DNA of 53,609 nucleotides from JBCCEV01 sp039030125 (GTDB taxonomy: Bacteria > Pseudomonadota > Gammaproteobacteria > Ga0077536): the NCBI GenBank assembly GCA_039030125.1, contig JBCCEV010000001.1, positions 1 through 53,609 on the forward strand, written 5' to 3'. Of the stretch, positions 33,826 through 43,532 are shown one piece after another (the stretch's first letter is position 1; each line of letters opens with the position of its first letter). Position numbers and translations under genes: made by a program. Under the pieces are notes generated by a model, which was not told where the DNA came from, did no database searches, and was given only the letters and a program-made list of their open reading frames with translations.

Positions 33826-35127
33826 ATGAGCGAAATTAAACTCAATCAAACCTGCTTTGAAACGCTGCAGTTCGACGAACCTTGGACGTTTGAGAACTAT
33901 CTCAACATTGGCGGCTATGAAGCGTTGAAGAAAGTCTATGGGCAAAAAATGGCGCCTGAGGACGTCATCGAGGAAGTGAAAGCTTCGGGGCTGCGTGGCC
34001 GCGGCGGGGCAGGATTTCCAGCCGGAGTGAAATGGAGCTTTATGCCCAAAGATCCCAACATCCAAAAATACATCGTTTGCAATTCTGACGAGAGCGAACC
34101 GGGCACTTGCAAAGACCGGGACATCCTCAGGTTTAATCCGCATGCATTGGTTGAGGGAATGGCGATCGCGGGCTATGCAATCGGCGCAACGGTTGGTTAC
34201 AACTACATGCGTGGTGAGTTTATGGATGAGTGCGCGCGACGCTTCCAAAACGCCTTGGATGAAGCCTACGAGCACGGGTTTCTCGGCAGCAATGTCCTGG
34301 ATTCCGGCGTCGACTTCGACCTGCACATGCACCTGGGCGCGGGCGCCTACATCTGCGGTGAAGAAACGGCGTTGCTGGAATCGCTCGAAGGCAAGAAAGG
34401 TCAGCCGCGCTTCAAGCCGCCATTTCCAGCAGGCTATGGCCTCTACGGTGCGCCGACGACCATCAACAACACTGAGTCGCTTTCGTCGGTACCGACCATC
34501 ATTCGCAAGGGCGCGCAGTGGTTTGCCGACATGGGTAAACCCAACAATGGTGGTACCAAGGTTTTCTCGGTCAGCGGGCACGTCGAAAATCCTGGCAACT
34601 TTGAAATACCGATGGGATTGCCGTTCAAAGATCTGCTTGCGCTGGCGGGCGGTATTTGGAAAGGCCGGCAGTTAAAAGCCGTCATACCCGGCGGCTCCTC
34701 AGTCCCGGTCTTGCCCGGCGAAATCATGATGGAAGTCGATATGGACTACGATTCGATTTCTGGTGCGGGTTCAATGTTGGGTTCTGGTGCGGTGGTCGTT
34801 ATGGATGAAACCACGGATATGGTCCAAGTCCTTCGCCGCATCTCCCGGTTCTATTACGCCGAGTCGTGCGGGCAATGCACACCGTGCCGGGAAGGAACGG
34901 GATGGCTGTATCGCATGCTTTGCCGGATTATCGATGGTGAAGGAACGCCTGCTGATCTCGACAAGCTTGATGACGTGGCCGCAAAGATTGAAGGACGGAC
35001 GATTTGTGCTCTAGGCGACGCTGCCGCGATGCCGGTGCGGAGTTTTATTAAGCATTACCGTCATGAGTTCGCGCACTACATTGAGCACAAGTGCAGCATC
35101 TTGGATAAGAAAGACCGCGCGGCCTAG
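33826..35127 (+). CDS. nuoF: NADH-quinone oxidoreductase subunit F (NADH-binding)
   Basis: A 433-residue flavoprotein that binds NADH and FMN. Motifs: the FMN/NADH loop LRGRGGAGFPAG (about 53-64), the GAGAYICGEETALLESLEG block, and the [4Fe-4S] ligands in ESCGQCTPCREG plus a later Cys in RTICALGDAAAMP. AGAGCAAGG precedes the ATG. Confidence 0.97.
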   Translation: MSEIKLNQTCFETLQFDEPWTFENYLNIGGYEALKKVYGQKMAPEDVIEEVKASGLRGRGGAGFPAGVKWSFMPKDPNIQKYIVCNSDESEPGTCKDRDILRFNPHALVEGMAIAGYAIGATVGYNYMRGEFMDECARRFQNALDEAYEHGFLGSNVLDSGVDFDLHMHLGAGAYICGEETALLESLEGKKGQPRFKPPFPAGYGLYGAPTTINNTESLSSVPTIIRKGAQWFADMGKPNNGGTKVFSVSGHVENPGNFEIPMGLPFKDLLALAGGIWKGRQLKAVIPGGSSVPVLPGEIMMEVDMDYDSISGAGSMLGSGAVVVMDETTDMVQVLRRISRFYYAESCGQCTPCREGTGWLYRMLCRIIDGEGTPADLDKLDDVAAKIEGRTICALGDAAAMPVRSFIKHYRHEFAHYIEHKCSILDKKDRAA

Positions 35128-35133
35128 ATCGTA

Positions 35134-37512
35134 ATGAGCGACGATACCGTCAAAATAGAAGTCGATGGCCAGGAGCTTGAAGCGCGCAAGGGCTCGATGC
35201 TGATCGAAGCGACCGATGCTGCGGGTATTTATATTCCGCGTTTTTGCTATCACAAAAATTTGTCAGTGGCGGCTAACTGCCGCATGTGCCTGGTGGAAAT
35301 GGAACGCGCGCCCAAGCCCGTACCGGCCTGCGCTACACCGGTGATGGATGGCATGAAGGTGATGACTCGCTCTGAAAAGGCGGTGAGTGGTCAGCGCGCC
35401 ACAATGGAATTCCTTTTAATTAACCATCCGCTTGATTGCCCGATTTGTGATCAGGGCGGTGAGTGCGAACTGCAGGATTTAGCACTGGGTTACGGTGGCG
35501 ACATCGGTCAGTACACCGAAGGCAAGCGCGTCGTGCGCGACAAGGATATTGGTCCTTTGGTGCAAACCGACCTCACCCGCTGCATTCACTGCACTCGCTG
35601 TGTTCGATTCGGTGAGGAAATCGCGGGACTTCGTGAACTTGGCGCCACCGGTCGCGGCGAACATATGGAGATCGGGACCTACGTTGCGAAGGCTATGACC
35701 TCGGAATTGTCGGGCAACGTCATTGACGTGTGTCCGGTTGGTGCGCTGACCTCAAAACCCTATCGCTACTCGGCGCGGGCGTGGGAGCTACAACAAGCCG
35801 ACGGCGTGGCGCCTCACGATAACTTCGGGTCGAACGTGCACTTCCATATCAAGGGCCCGATCGTTAAACGCGTGGTGCCCAAAGATAACGACGATCTCAA
35901 TCAAACTTGGCTCTCCGATCGTGATCGCTTCAGCTATCAGGGCTTGAATCACGACTCGCGTCTAATCACGCCCAGAGTCAAAGAAAATGGTGAATGGCGT
36001 GATTGCGATTGGAATACCGCTTTCAGCACGCTGACGGCTGGCATCATGGCGGCGGTAGAGAAAGGTCCCGAGCAGTTGGGCGCATTATTGTCACCAAATG
36101 CGACCACAGAAGAGTGCTATCTGATGCAACGCTTGGTGAGGGGGCTTGGATCGCACAATGTAGACCACCGACTGCGGCAAATTGAGTTTGCCGATCAAGC
36201 TGCCGAGCCTCTCTCGCCATGCATGGGGGCGGCACCGGAAGCTTACGAAAATGCTGATGCAATTCTGCTGTTAGGGGCTCATCCACGCCATGAAAGCCCG
36301 CTATTAAACCTGCGGATCCGCAAAGCCGCGCTCCAAGGTGCAAAGGTTTCGCAAATCGATTGTGTGACCCACGATCACAACTTTAATCTGTTTCAACAAC
36401 TGGCGCTGAAGCCCAGCGCGATGGTTGGTGCAGCCGCGGCGCTTCTCAAAAGTGTCAGCAACGGCGAACTAATCGAGGCCCCGGTTGACCGCTTCTTGGA
36501 GCTCGCTGAGCACAGTGAGCCGTTGACCGAAATCGCCGCCAGCCTGCGGGACGCTGAACGCCCTATCGTCGTACTTGGCGGGACTGTGCAACGGCATGCT
36601 TCGCGCAGCGCGCTGTGCCAGATCGCAGAGCAGATTGCGTCGCTTAGCAATGGCACCTTGGGTTATCTGACCGACGGCGCCAACGCCGCGGGCGCCTGGC
36701 TTGCGGGCGCGGTACCGCATCGTGGCCCCGGTGGGCGTGCTTTGGAGTCGGTGGGCAGACACAGCGCCGAATTGTTGAGTGGCAAACAAGGCGCGTTGAT
36801 ACTGCTCGGATTCGAGCCGGATCTCGACTGCGCGCTGAGCAGCACAGCAACCGAAGCACTTTCGCAGACCGATTTCGTGGCCGCCATAACTGCGTTCAAC
36901 AATCCCCTGCTGGAGGCCAGCGCAGACGTTCTTTTACCGATGGCGGCTTATGCGGAAAACGAGGGGACCTACGTCAACGGATTTGGTGTGTGGCAGAGCT
37001 TTGGTGCGGCCGTGCGGCCGCAGGGTGATGCCCGCCCCGCTTGGAAAAAACTACGAGTGATCGGCGAACAACTCGGGTTATCCGGATTTGACGCCCAAAG
37101 CTGCGGCGATGTGACAAGCGAGATTAAGGCGCTCGCCGGCTCGATCAGCAACAACGGCCATCGTAATACGCCCGCTGTGGTCGAAGCCACAAACGGGCTA
37201 GGCAATGGCGCGTTGGAGCTGCATGTTCAAGTCCCTATTTACAGCGCCGATCCCTTGGTGCGCCGTTCCGCAGCTCTGGGATCAATGATGCAAGCGGGGA
37301 GTGATGCGGTAAGTCTGTCGCCAACCGATGCCCAAGCGTGTGGTTTGGCCGATGGAGAAATCGCGAACATCAAGGTCGGCGATGAAGAGCTGTCGTTGGC
37401 CGTGGTCGTCGACGACCGGGTGGCCGCGGGTGTTTGCGCGATCGACGCAGGCCGCCGCGCGACCGCCGCGGTGTCGCAAGTTGGCGCCGCGGTCGAGGTG
37501 AGTAAGAGCTAA
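35134..37512 (+). CDS. nuoG: NADH-quinone oxidoreductase subunit G
   Basis: A 792-residue Fe-S subunit. The N-terminal third holds the ferredoxin-like [2Fe-2S] motif (PRFCYHKNLSVAANCRMCLVE), the His/Cys4 cluster (HPLDCPICDQGGECELQD) and the two-Cys4 cluster region (CIHCTRCVRF, then VCPVGALTSKPYRY). The rest is a molybdopterin-oxidoreductase-like domain without cofactor, as is usual for the family. The fourth ferredoxin Cys in RPACATPVMDG-like VPACATPVMD is present. It ends in TAATG with nuoH. Confidence 0.96.
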   Translation: MSDDTVKIEVDGQELEARKGSMLIEATDAAGIYIPRFCYHKNLSVAANCRMCLVEMERAPKPVPACATPVMDGMKVMTRSEKAVSGQRATMEFLLINHPLDCPICDQGGECELQDLALGYGGDIGQYTEGKRVVRDKDIGPLVQTDLTRCIHCTRCVRFGEEIAGLRELGATGRGEHMEIGTYVAKAMTSELSGNVIDVCPVGALTSKPYRYSARAWELQQADGVAPHDNFGSNVHFHIKGPIVKRVVPKDNDDLNQTWLSDRDRFSYQGLNHDSRLITPRVKENGEWRDCDWNTAFSTLTAGIMAAVEKGPEQLGALLSPNATTEECYLMQRLVRGLGSHNVDHRLRQIEFADQAAEPLSPCMGAAPEAYENADAILLLGAHPRHESPLLNLRIRKAALQGAKVSQIDCVTHDHNFNLFQQLALKPSAMVGAAAALLKSVSNGELIEAPVDRFLELAEHSEPLTEIAASLRDAERPIVVLGGTVQRHASRSALCQIAEQIASLSNGTLGYLTDGANAAGAWLAGAVPHRGPGGRALESVGRHSAELLSGKQGALILLGFEPDLDCALSSTATEALSQTDFVAAITAFNNPLLEASADVLLPMAAYAENEGTYVNGFGVWQSFGAAVRPQGDARPAWKKLRVIGEQLGLSGFDAQSCGDVTSEIKALAGSISNNGHRNTPAVVEATNGLGNGALELHVQVPIYSADPLVRRSAALGSMMQAGSDAVSLSPTDAQACGLADGEIANIKVGDEELSLAVVVDDRVAAGVCAIDAGRRATAAVSQVGAAVEVSKS

Positions 37513-38594
37513 TGCAGCTAAGCGAACTAAGCCCTTTCCCGTTTATTGAATCGACGCTCGCGCCATTTGTCCCCGATCCGATCATCCTTACTTCCATCAT
37601 TGTTATGAAGATCCTCATGATCGTTTTGCCGATCATGGGATGCGTGGCGTATCTCACGCTGGCCGAGCGCAAAGTGATTGGCTACATCCAGGTGCGGATT
37701 GGTCCGAATCGCGTAGGACCCCGTGGCTTCCTGCAGCCCATAGCCGATGCGCTGAAGCTTTTGACGAAGGAAGTCATTGTTCCCACGGGCGCCAATCGTT
37801 TTCTGTTTCTCATTGCCCCTATTCTGGCGTTGGCGCCGGCATTAGCGGCATGGGCCGTGGTGCCATTCGAAGGCGAGATGATTCTTGCCGATATCAACGC
37901 TGGATTACTGTACGTCTTGGCACTGACTTCGCTGGGCGTTTACGGGATTATCGTGGCGGGTTGGGCTTCCAATTCCAAGTACGCTTTTCTTGGCGCGATG
38001 CGTTCGGCGGCGCAAATCGTGTCCTATGAGATTGCGATGGGCTTTGCACTAGTCGGCGTCTTGATCGCGGCGGGCAGTTTGAATTTGGGTGAAATCGTTG
38101 AGTCGCAACGTGGTGTTATTGGCCCTTTTAGTTGGTTTTGGGTGCCGTTGCTGCCGCTGTTCGTGATCTACTTTATTTCCGGCGTCGCGGAGACTAACCG
38201 TGCCCCCTTCGATGTTAGTGAAGGGGAATCGGAGATTGTGGCGGGGTTTCACGTTGAATACGCTGGGATGGCGTTCGCACTGTTTTTCCTGGCTGAATAC
38301 GCCAACATGATATTAATCTCCGCGCTTACCGCGGTGATGTTCTTGGGCGGTTGGTTGTCGCCATTTTGGTGGTGGGCAGACGTTCCATTGCTCGGCGATG
38401 GCATTCAGTGGTTTGTGTTCAAGACGGCTTTCTTTTTATTTCTATTCCTTTGGTTTCGCGCCACTTTCCCCCGGTATCGTTACGACCAGATCATGCGCCT
38501 GGGGTGGAAAGTTTTTTTACCGATTACCATCGTTTGGATTGTCGTGGTTGGTGCGATGGTGGTGTGGAAGTTTCCCCCGTGGTTCGCCGCCTAG
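37512..38594 (+). CDS. nuoH: NADH-quinone oxidoreductase subunit H
   Basis: A 360-residue membrane subunit with about eight helices that forms the quinone entry and the first proton channel link. Signature segments are ERKVIGYIQVRIGPNRVGP (near 57), ALKLLTKE, and ETNRAPFDVSEGESEIVAGF with its acidic E-channel residues. It overlaps nuoG by one base. Confidence 0.97.
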   Translation: MQLSELSPFPFIESTLAPFVPDPIILTSIIVMKILMIVLPIMGCVAYLTLAERKVIGYIQVRIGPNRVGPRGFLQPIADALKLLTKEVIVPTGANRFLFLIAPILALAPALAAWAVVPFEGEMILADINAGLLYVLALTSLGVYGIIVAGWASNSKYAFLGAMRSAAQIVSYEIAMGFALVGVLIAAGSLNLGEIVESQRGVIGPFSWFWVPLLPLFVIYFISGVAETNRAPFDVSEGESEIVAGFHVEYAGMAFALFFLAEYANMILISALTAVMFLGGWLSPFWWWADVPLLGDGIQWFVFKTAFFLFLFLWFRATFPRYRYDQIMRLGWKVFLPITIVWIVVVGAMVVWKFPPWFAA

Positions 38595-38603
38595 GAGCTC
38601 GTT

Positions 38604-39092
38604 ATGTCCCAAGTTGCGAATTATTTTAAGAGCCTGACCCTTTGGGAATTACTCAAAGGCCTGCGCTTGACCGGTCGTTACCTGGTTGAGCGGAAAGTAA
38701 CGGTGCAGTATCCCGAAGAAAAAACACCGCAGTCTCCACGTTTTCGCGGCCTCCATGCCTTGCGCCGTTACCCGAACGGTGAAGAGCGATGTATAGCTTG
38801 TAAGCTCTGCGAAGCGGTGTGTCCGGCACTCGCGATCACGATCGAAAGCGAGCCTCGTGACGACGGCACCCGGCGTACAACGAAATATGAGATTGATCTC
38901 TCGAAATGTATTTTTTGCGGATTCTGTGAAGAATCCTGTCCCGTCGATTCGATCGTTGAAACACGCCATTTTGAGTATCACGGCGAAGAACGCAGCGACC
39001 TCATCATGACCAAGCAAAAACTGCTGGCCAACGCCGAGCGGTTTGAGGCTCAAATCGCCGAAGATCGCGCAACCGAGGCGCGCTACCGGTAG
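38604..39092 (+). CDS. nuoI: NADH-quinone oxidoreductase subunit I
   Basis: A 162-residue ferredoxin-like subunit with two [4Fe-4S] clusters, N6a and N6b: RCIACKLCEAVCPA and KCIFCGFCEESCPVDS, both with all four Cys. AGGAG precedes the ATG. It passes electrons from NuoG to NuoB. Confidence 0.97.
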   Translation: MSQVANYFKSLTLWELLKGLRLTGRYLVERKVTVQYPEEKTPQSPRFRGLHALRRYPNGEERCIACKLCEAVCPALAITIESEPRDDGTRRTTKYEIDLSKCIFCGFCEESCPVDSIVETRHFEYHGEERSDLIMTKQKLLANAERFEAQIAEDRATEARYR

Positions 39093-39098
39093 TGTTCA

Positions 39099-39698
39099 AT
39101 GGTTGAGCAGATCGTCTTTTACTTTTTTGCCGCGCTGCTGGTTTTCGCGGCGACGATGGTGATCACGGTGCGCAACCCGGTGCACGCCGCGCTCTATTTA
39201 GTCCTGGCTTTCTTCTCGAGTGCGGGGCTGTGGTTGCTTCTCGAAGCAGAGTTCTTGGCGATCGCGTTAGTGCTCGTCTACGTCGGCGCAGTGATGGTTC
39301 TTTTTCTTTTCGTGGTGATGATGCTCGATATCAATATCGCCGAACTGCGCGAAGGTTTTGCCAGGTATCTGCCGATCGCAGTTATCGTTGCCATTGGCAT
39401 GCTGCTATCGCTGGTGACCGTCGTCGGCCATGACAACTTTGGTGTTGCGCAGATGGGCACCGGCACCACTCATGCCGTTGACTACAACAATACCCGCGAG
39501 CTGGGCCTGGTGCTGTATACCCAGTTCATTTGGCCTTTTGAAATAGCGGCGGTGATTTTGTTGGTCGCGATCGTTGCTGCCATCGCGCTAACGCTCAGAG
39601 GCACACGCCAGCATAAGCAACCGAAAGTTGAGCGTCAGCTTGCCGCTCGGCGTGACGATCGCGTGCGCCTGATTAAAGTCGAGGCGGAGACAGAATAG
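39099..39698 (+). CDS. nuoJ: NADH-quinone oxidoreductase subunit J
   Basis: A 199-residue membrane subunit with five helices. VRNPVHAALYLVLAFFSSAG and LVYVGAVMVLFLFVVMML, with the flexible pi-bulge helix around the latter, are family signatures. The C-terminal 35 residues are basic and cytoplasmic. Confidence 0.96.
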   Translation: MVEQIVFYFFAALLVFAATMVITVRNPVHAALYLVLAFFSSAGLWLLLEAEFLAIALVLVYVGAVMVLFLFVVMMLDINIAELREGFARYLPIAVIVAIGMLLSLVTVVGHDNFGVAQMGTGTTHAVDYNNTRELGLVLYTQFIWPFEIAAVILLVAIVAAIALTLRGTRQHKQPKVERQLAARRDDRVRLIKVEAETE

Positions 39699-39700
39699 CG

Positions 39701-40003
39701 ATGGCGCTTGCTAACTTCCTGCTGATCGGCGCTGTCCTGTTTTGCATCAGCGTCGCCGGGATTTTCATCAACCGGAAAAACGTGATCGTGCTGTTGATGT
39801 GCGTAGAGCTGATGTTGCTGGCGGTGAACATGAACTTCATCGCTTTCTCACATTTTTCCGGCGATGTGGCGGGTCAGGTTTTCGTGTTCTTTATTTTGAC
39901 CGTCGCAGCCGCTGAAGCGGCGATCGGCTTGGCGATACTGGTCGTGCTTTTCCGCAACCGTAATTCTATTAACGTTGAAGATCTAGGGGAGATGCGGGGC
40001 TAA
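39701..40003 (+). CDS. nuoK: NADH-quinone oxidoreductase subunit K
   Basis: A 100-residue membrane subunit with three helices. The channel Glu residues are seen in LLMCVELMLLAVNMNF and TVAAAEAAIGLAIL. Homologous to MrpC. Two bp after nuoJ. Confidence 0.96.
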   Translation: MALANFLLIGAVLFCISVAGIFINRKNVIVLLMCVELMLLAVNMNFIAFSHFSGDVAGQVFVFFILTVAAAEAAIGLAILVVLFRNRNSINVEDLGEMRG

Positions 40004-40024
40004 GAAGCCTGCATTTTTGACGTC

Positions 40025-41974
40025 GTGGGGACATTCTGTTTAGCGATCGTACTCGCGCCTCTTACGGGGGCAATCGTCGCCGGTTTGTTTGGCCGGAAAA
40101 TTGGGCGGGCCGGTGCTCATTGGGTCTGTAACCTCGGGGTCGCGATATCGTTCTTTCTCTCAACGTACGTTTTCACCAGCGTCATTGGAACCCATGAGGT
40201 CTATAACGAAGACCTCTACACCTGGCTAGTAGCCGGCGGCGTGCCGCTGAAGATTGGGTTTCTTGTGGACGAACTGACCGCGACCATGATGGTGGTCGTC
40301 ACGTTCGTTTCGTGGATGGTGCACGTCTACACCATCGGTTACATGCATGACGATGATGGTTACCAGCGCTTCTTTGCCTATATTTCGCTATTCACCTTCA
40401 GCATGTTGATGTTGGTCATGTCCAACAACTTCTTGCAGCTCTTCTTCGGTTGGGAAGCCGTTGGTCTGGTTTCTTATCTGCTCATTGGCTTCTGGTTCAC
40501 CCGTGATACCGCGATCTATGCCAACATGAAGGCGTTCTTGGTGAACCGGGTCGGAGATTTCGGATTTCTGCTCGGCATCGCCGCGGTTTTGATGTATTTC
40601 GGCTCACTCGACTACGCGAATGTGTTCGCTCAAGTCGCAGATCACAAAGACACCACGATCACGATTTTCCAAGGCCATGAATGGTCACTGATGACGGTTA
40701 TTTGTCTGCTGTTGTTTGTCGGCGCTATGGGCAAGTCGGCGCAAGTACCGTTGCACGTGTGGTTGCCTGACTCGATGGAAGGCCCGACGCCGATTTCGGC
40801 GCTGATCCACGCGGCAACGATGGTGACCGCGGGGATCTTTATGGTCGCGCGGATGTCGCCATTGTTCGAACTTTCCGTTACGGCCCTATCAACGGTGCTG
40901 GTTATTGGCGCGACTACAGCGTTTTTTATGGGTCTGCTCGGCTTGGTGCAACATGACATCAAGCGCGTTGTTGCTTACTCGACGCTCTCGCAACTCGGTT
41001 ACATGACCGTGGCACTCGGCGTGTCGGCCTACAGCGCGGCAATTTTTCATCTATTCACGCATGCTTTTTTTAAGGCGCTGCTGTTCCTCGGCGCGGGCTC
41101 GGTGATCATCGGTCTGCACCACGAGCAAGACATGCGCAATATGGGCGGCCTGCGCAAATACATGCCGATCACCTGGATCACCTGCTTGATCGGTTCATTG
41201 GCCTTGATCGGATTCCCGGGAACCTCCGGATTCTTCTCCAAGGACGCAATCATCGAAGCTGTCCATCATTCGCATATTCCGGGTCACGGCTACGCGTACT
41301 TCGCCGTTCTCTCGGGAGTATTTATTACCGCGCTCTACAGCTTTCGCATGTTCTTTTTGGTTTTCCATGGTGAAGAACGTATTGACCCTCATGCCAAAGA
41401 GCATTTGCATGAATCGCCCAAGGTCGTGACCGTGCCGCTCATCATGCTTGCTATTCCATCGCTGATTGTTGGTTTGTTTGGTGTGGGGCCGATGGTTTTT
41501 GGCGATTACTTTGGTGAGAGCATTCAAGTACTTGGCGAGCATGATGCACTCAGCGAGGTCGGTTATCACGGCGTCATGCCTTTTATCGCACACGGCTTCG
41601 TGGCAGCGCCATTGTGGCTTGCATTAGCCGGAGTAGGGGCCGCCTATTACCTTTATATGGTGAGACCGGATATTCCAAAGCGTTTGGCCGAGCGCGCGGC
41701 CTGGCTGCATAACATCCTCGTGCAACACTATGGCTTCGATCGCTTCTATAGCTGGTTTTTTGCCGGTGGCGCTCGCGGGACCGGTAAGGTCCTTTGGCAA
41801 TCCGGGGACGTCTCGATCATCGACGGTTTGCTGGTTAATGGCTCGGCGAGGGCCGTTGGTTGGGGCTCGCAAATGCTCCGTCATATTCAATCCGGCTACC
41901 TGTATCACTATGCGTTTGTGATGATCGTGGGGCTGTTATTACTCCTCGTAGCTTTCGTACACGGATGGCTTTAA
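40025..41974 (+). CDS. nuoL: NADH-quinone oxidoreductase subunit L
   Basis: A 649-residue antiporter-like proton-pump subunit with about 15-16 helices and the long lateral helix at the C-terminus. FFGWEAVGLVSYLLIGFW holds the channel Glu, and MGKSAQVPLHVWLPDSMEGPTPISALIHAATMVTAG holds the key Lys/His line (quoted here as two adjoining parts of the same signature). The GTG at 40025 is the only sensible in-frame start, but it has no clear ribosome site, so the start is the least certain in the operon. Confidence 0.95.
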   Translation: MGTFCLAIVLAPLTGAIVAGLFGRKIGRAGAHWVCNLGVAISFFLSTYVFTSVIGTHEVYNEDLYTWLVAGGVPLKIGFLVDELTATMMVVVTFVSWMVHVYTIGYMHDDDGYQRFFAYISLFTFSMLMLVMSNNFLQLFFGWEAVGLVSYLLIGFWFTRDTAIYANMKAFLVNRVGDFGFLLGIAAVLMYFGSLDYANVFAQVADHKDTTITIFQGHEWSLMTVICLLLFVGAMGKSAQVPLHVWLPDSMEGPTPISALIHAATMVTAGIFMVARMSPLFELSVTALSTVLVIGATTAFFMGLLGLVQHDIKRVVAYSTLSQLGYMTVALGVSAYSAAIFHLFTHAFFKALLFLGAGSVIIGLHHEQDMRNMGGLRKYMPITWITCLIGSLALIGFPGTSGFFSKDAIIEAVHHSHIPGHGYAYFAVLSGVFITALYSFRMFFLVFHGEERIDPHAKEHLHESPKVVTVPLIMLAIPSLIVGLFGVGPMVFGDYFGESIQVLGEHDALSEVGYHGVMPFIAHGFVAAPLWLALAGVGAAYYLYMVRPDIPKRLAERAAWLHNILVQHYGFDRFYSWFFAGGARGTGKVLWQSGDVSIIDGLLVNGSARAVGWGSQMLRHIQSGYLYHYAFVMIVGLLLLLVAFVHGWL

Positions 41975-42009
41975 AGCTCGGCTAATAAGATTAACAACGA
42001 AGCTACCCC

Positions 42010-43524
42010 ATGAATCTGCCGCTCCTCAGTTTGACAATTTGGCTGCCAATCATTGGCGGATTGTGGGTGATCTTTGCCGGATCAAAGGTGCATTCCCAGG
42101 CTTCTAGGAATGACGCCCTTGTGATCTCGGTCGCAACCTTTGTGCTGTCGTTAATGCTCTACCAGGGTTTCGATAACAGCACCGCGGCAATGCAGTTCGT
42201 GGAGCGAGTCCCGTGGATCCCACAATTCGGTATCAACTATGCCGTTGGGATCGATGGCTTTGCGCTCCCACTGATCTTACTCACCACGTTCACCACGGTA
42301 TTTGTGGTGCTCGCCGCGTGGGAAGTGATCCAGGAGCGCGTCTCTCTGTACATGGGCTCCTTTTTGGTTTTGGAAGGTTTGATGGTTGGGGTGTTTAGTG
42401 CCCTTGATGCAATCCTGTTCTACGTTTTTTGGGAAGCAATGCTAATCCCCATGTTTTTGGCGATTGGGATCTGGGGTGGCCCGCGGCGGGTCTACGCGAC
42501 GATTAAATTTTTCTTGTATACCTTTCTGGGTTCAGTTTTCATGCTCGTCGCGCTTTTGTATTTGTACTTCAAAGGCGGCACGTTTGAGATTGCGGGTCTC
42601 CATGACGCCATGTTGACGCTGACTGAGCAGAAGTGGATTTTTTTCGCATTCTTTTTGGCGTTCGCGGTCAAGATCCCGATGTGGCCGGTCCATACCTGGC
42701 TGCCTGATGCGCACGTTGAGGCGCCGACCGGCGGCTCCGTGATTCTCGCGGCGATTATGTTAAAGATGGGTGGCTACGGCTTTATTCGGTTCTCACTACC
42801 CATCACACCCGATGGCGCAAACGCCTTAGATTGGCTGATTATCTTGTTATCGCTCGTTGCCGTTGTGTACATCGGCTTTGTCGCGATCGTTCAGCAAGAT
42901 ATGAAGAAGCTGATTGCTTACTCCTCAATCTCGCATATGGGTTTTGTGACGCTCGGCTTTTTTGTTGGTTTCCAAATTTTTGCTAAAACTCAAGATTGGG
43001 GCGGTGCGGCCATGGGGCTTGAAGGCGGCATGGTCCAGATGATTTCGCATGGCCTCGTTTCCGCGGCGTTATTTCTTTGCGTAGGGGTGGTCTATGACCG
43101 CATGCATTCGCGGATGATCTCGGATTACGGCGGCGTCGTGAACAAGATGCCGGTGTTCGCGGCTTTCATGCTGCTTTTTGCCATGGCGAATTGCGGTTTA
43201 CCGGGTACATCCGGTTTCGTTGGCGAGTTCTTAGTCATTTTGAGCGTTTTTCAAGCGAACTTTTGGTATGCCTTCTTTGCCGCACTGACCTTGATTCTCG
43301 GTGCCGCGTACACGCTGTGGATGTACAAACGTGTCATCTTCGGCGCGGTCGCGAATGACAACGTGCAAACGCTGACCGATGTTAACGGCCGCGAGAAGTT
43401 TATTCTGGCCGTGCTCGCCGTTTCGGTCCTCGCTTTGGGTCTCTATCCGGCACCGCTACTGGAGATGATGCAACCCTCGGTGAGCGAACTCGTCGCTCAT
43501 ATCAGTCAATCTAAGATCCCCTAG
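42010..43524 (+). CDS. nuoM: NADH-quinone oxidoreductase subunit M
   Basis: A 504-residue antiporter-like subunit with about 14 helices. YVFWEAMLIPMFLAIGIWGG holds the channel Glu, and AVKIPMWPVHTWLPDAHVEA the channel Lys and His. MKKLIAYSSISHMGFVTLG is the third signature. A 35-bp gap separates it from nuoL. Confidence 0.97.
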   Translation: MNLPLLSLTIWLPIIGGLWVIFAGSKVHSQASRNDALVISVATFVLSLMLYQGFDNSTAAMQFVERVPWIPQFGINYAVGIDGFALPLILLTTFTTVFVVLAAWEVIQERVSLYMGSFLVLEGLMVGVFSALDAILFYVFWEAMLIPMFLAIGIWGGPRRVYATIKFFLYTFLGSVFMLVALLYLYFKGGTFEIAGLHDAMLTLTEQKWIFFAFFLAFAVKIPMWPVHTWLPDAHVEAPTGGSVILAAIMLKMGGYGFIRFSLPITPDGANALDWLIILLSLVAVVYIGFVAIVQQDMKKLIAYSSISHMGFVTLGFFVGFQIFAKTQDWGGAAMGLEGGMVQMISHGLVSAALFLCVGVVYDRMHSRMISDYGGVVNKMPVFAAFMLLFAMANCGLPGTSGFVGEFLVILSVFQANFWYAFFAALTLILGAAYTLWMYKRVIFGAVANDNVQTLTDVNGREKFILAVLAVSVLALGLYPAPLLEMMQPSVSELVAHISQSKIP

Positions 43525-43532
43525 GCTCAACC

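Noticed and set aside
33802..34581. 259-codon minus-strand frame opposite nuoF
   Set aside because: nuoF is complete with all cofactor motifs; the opposite frame is a coding shadow.
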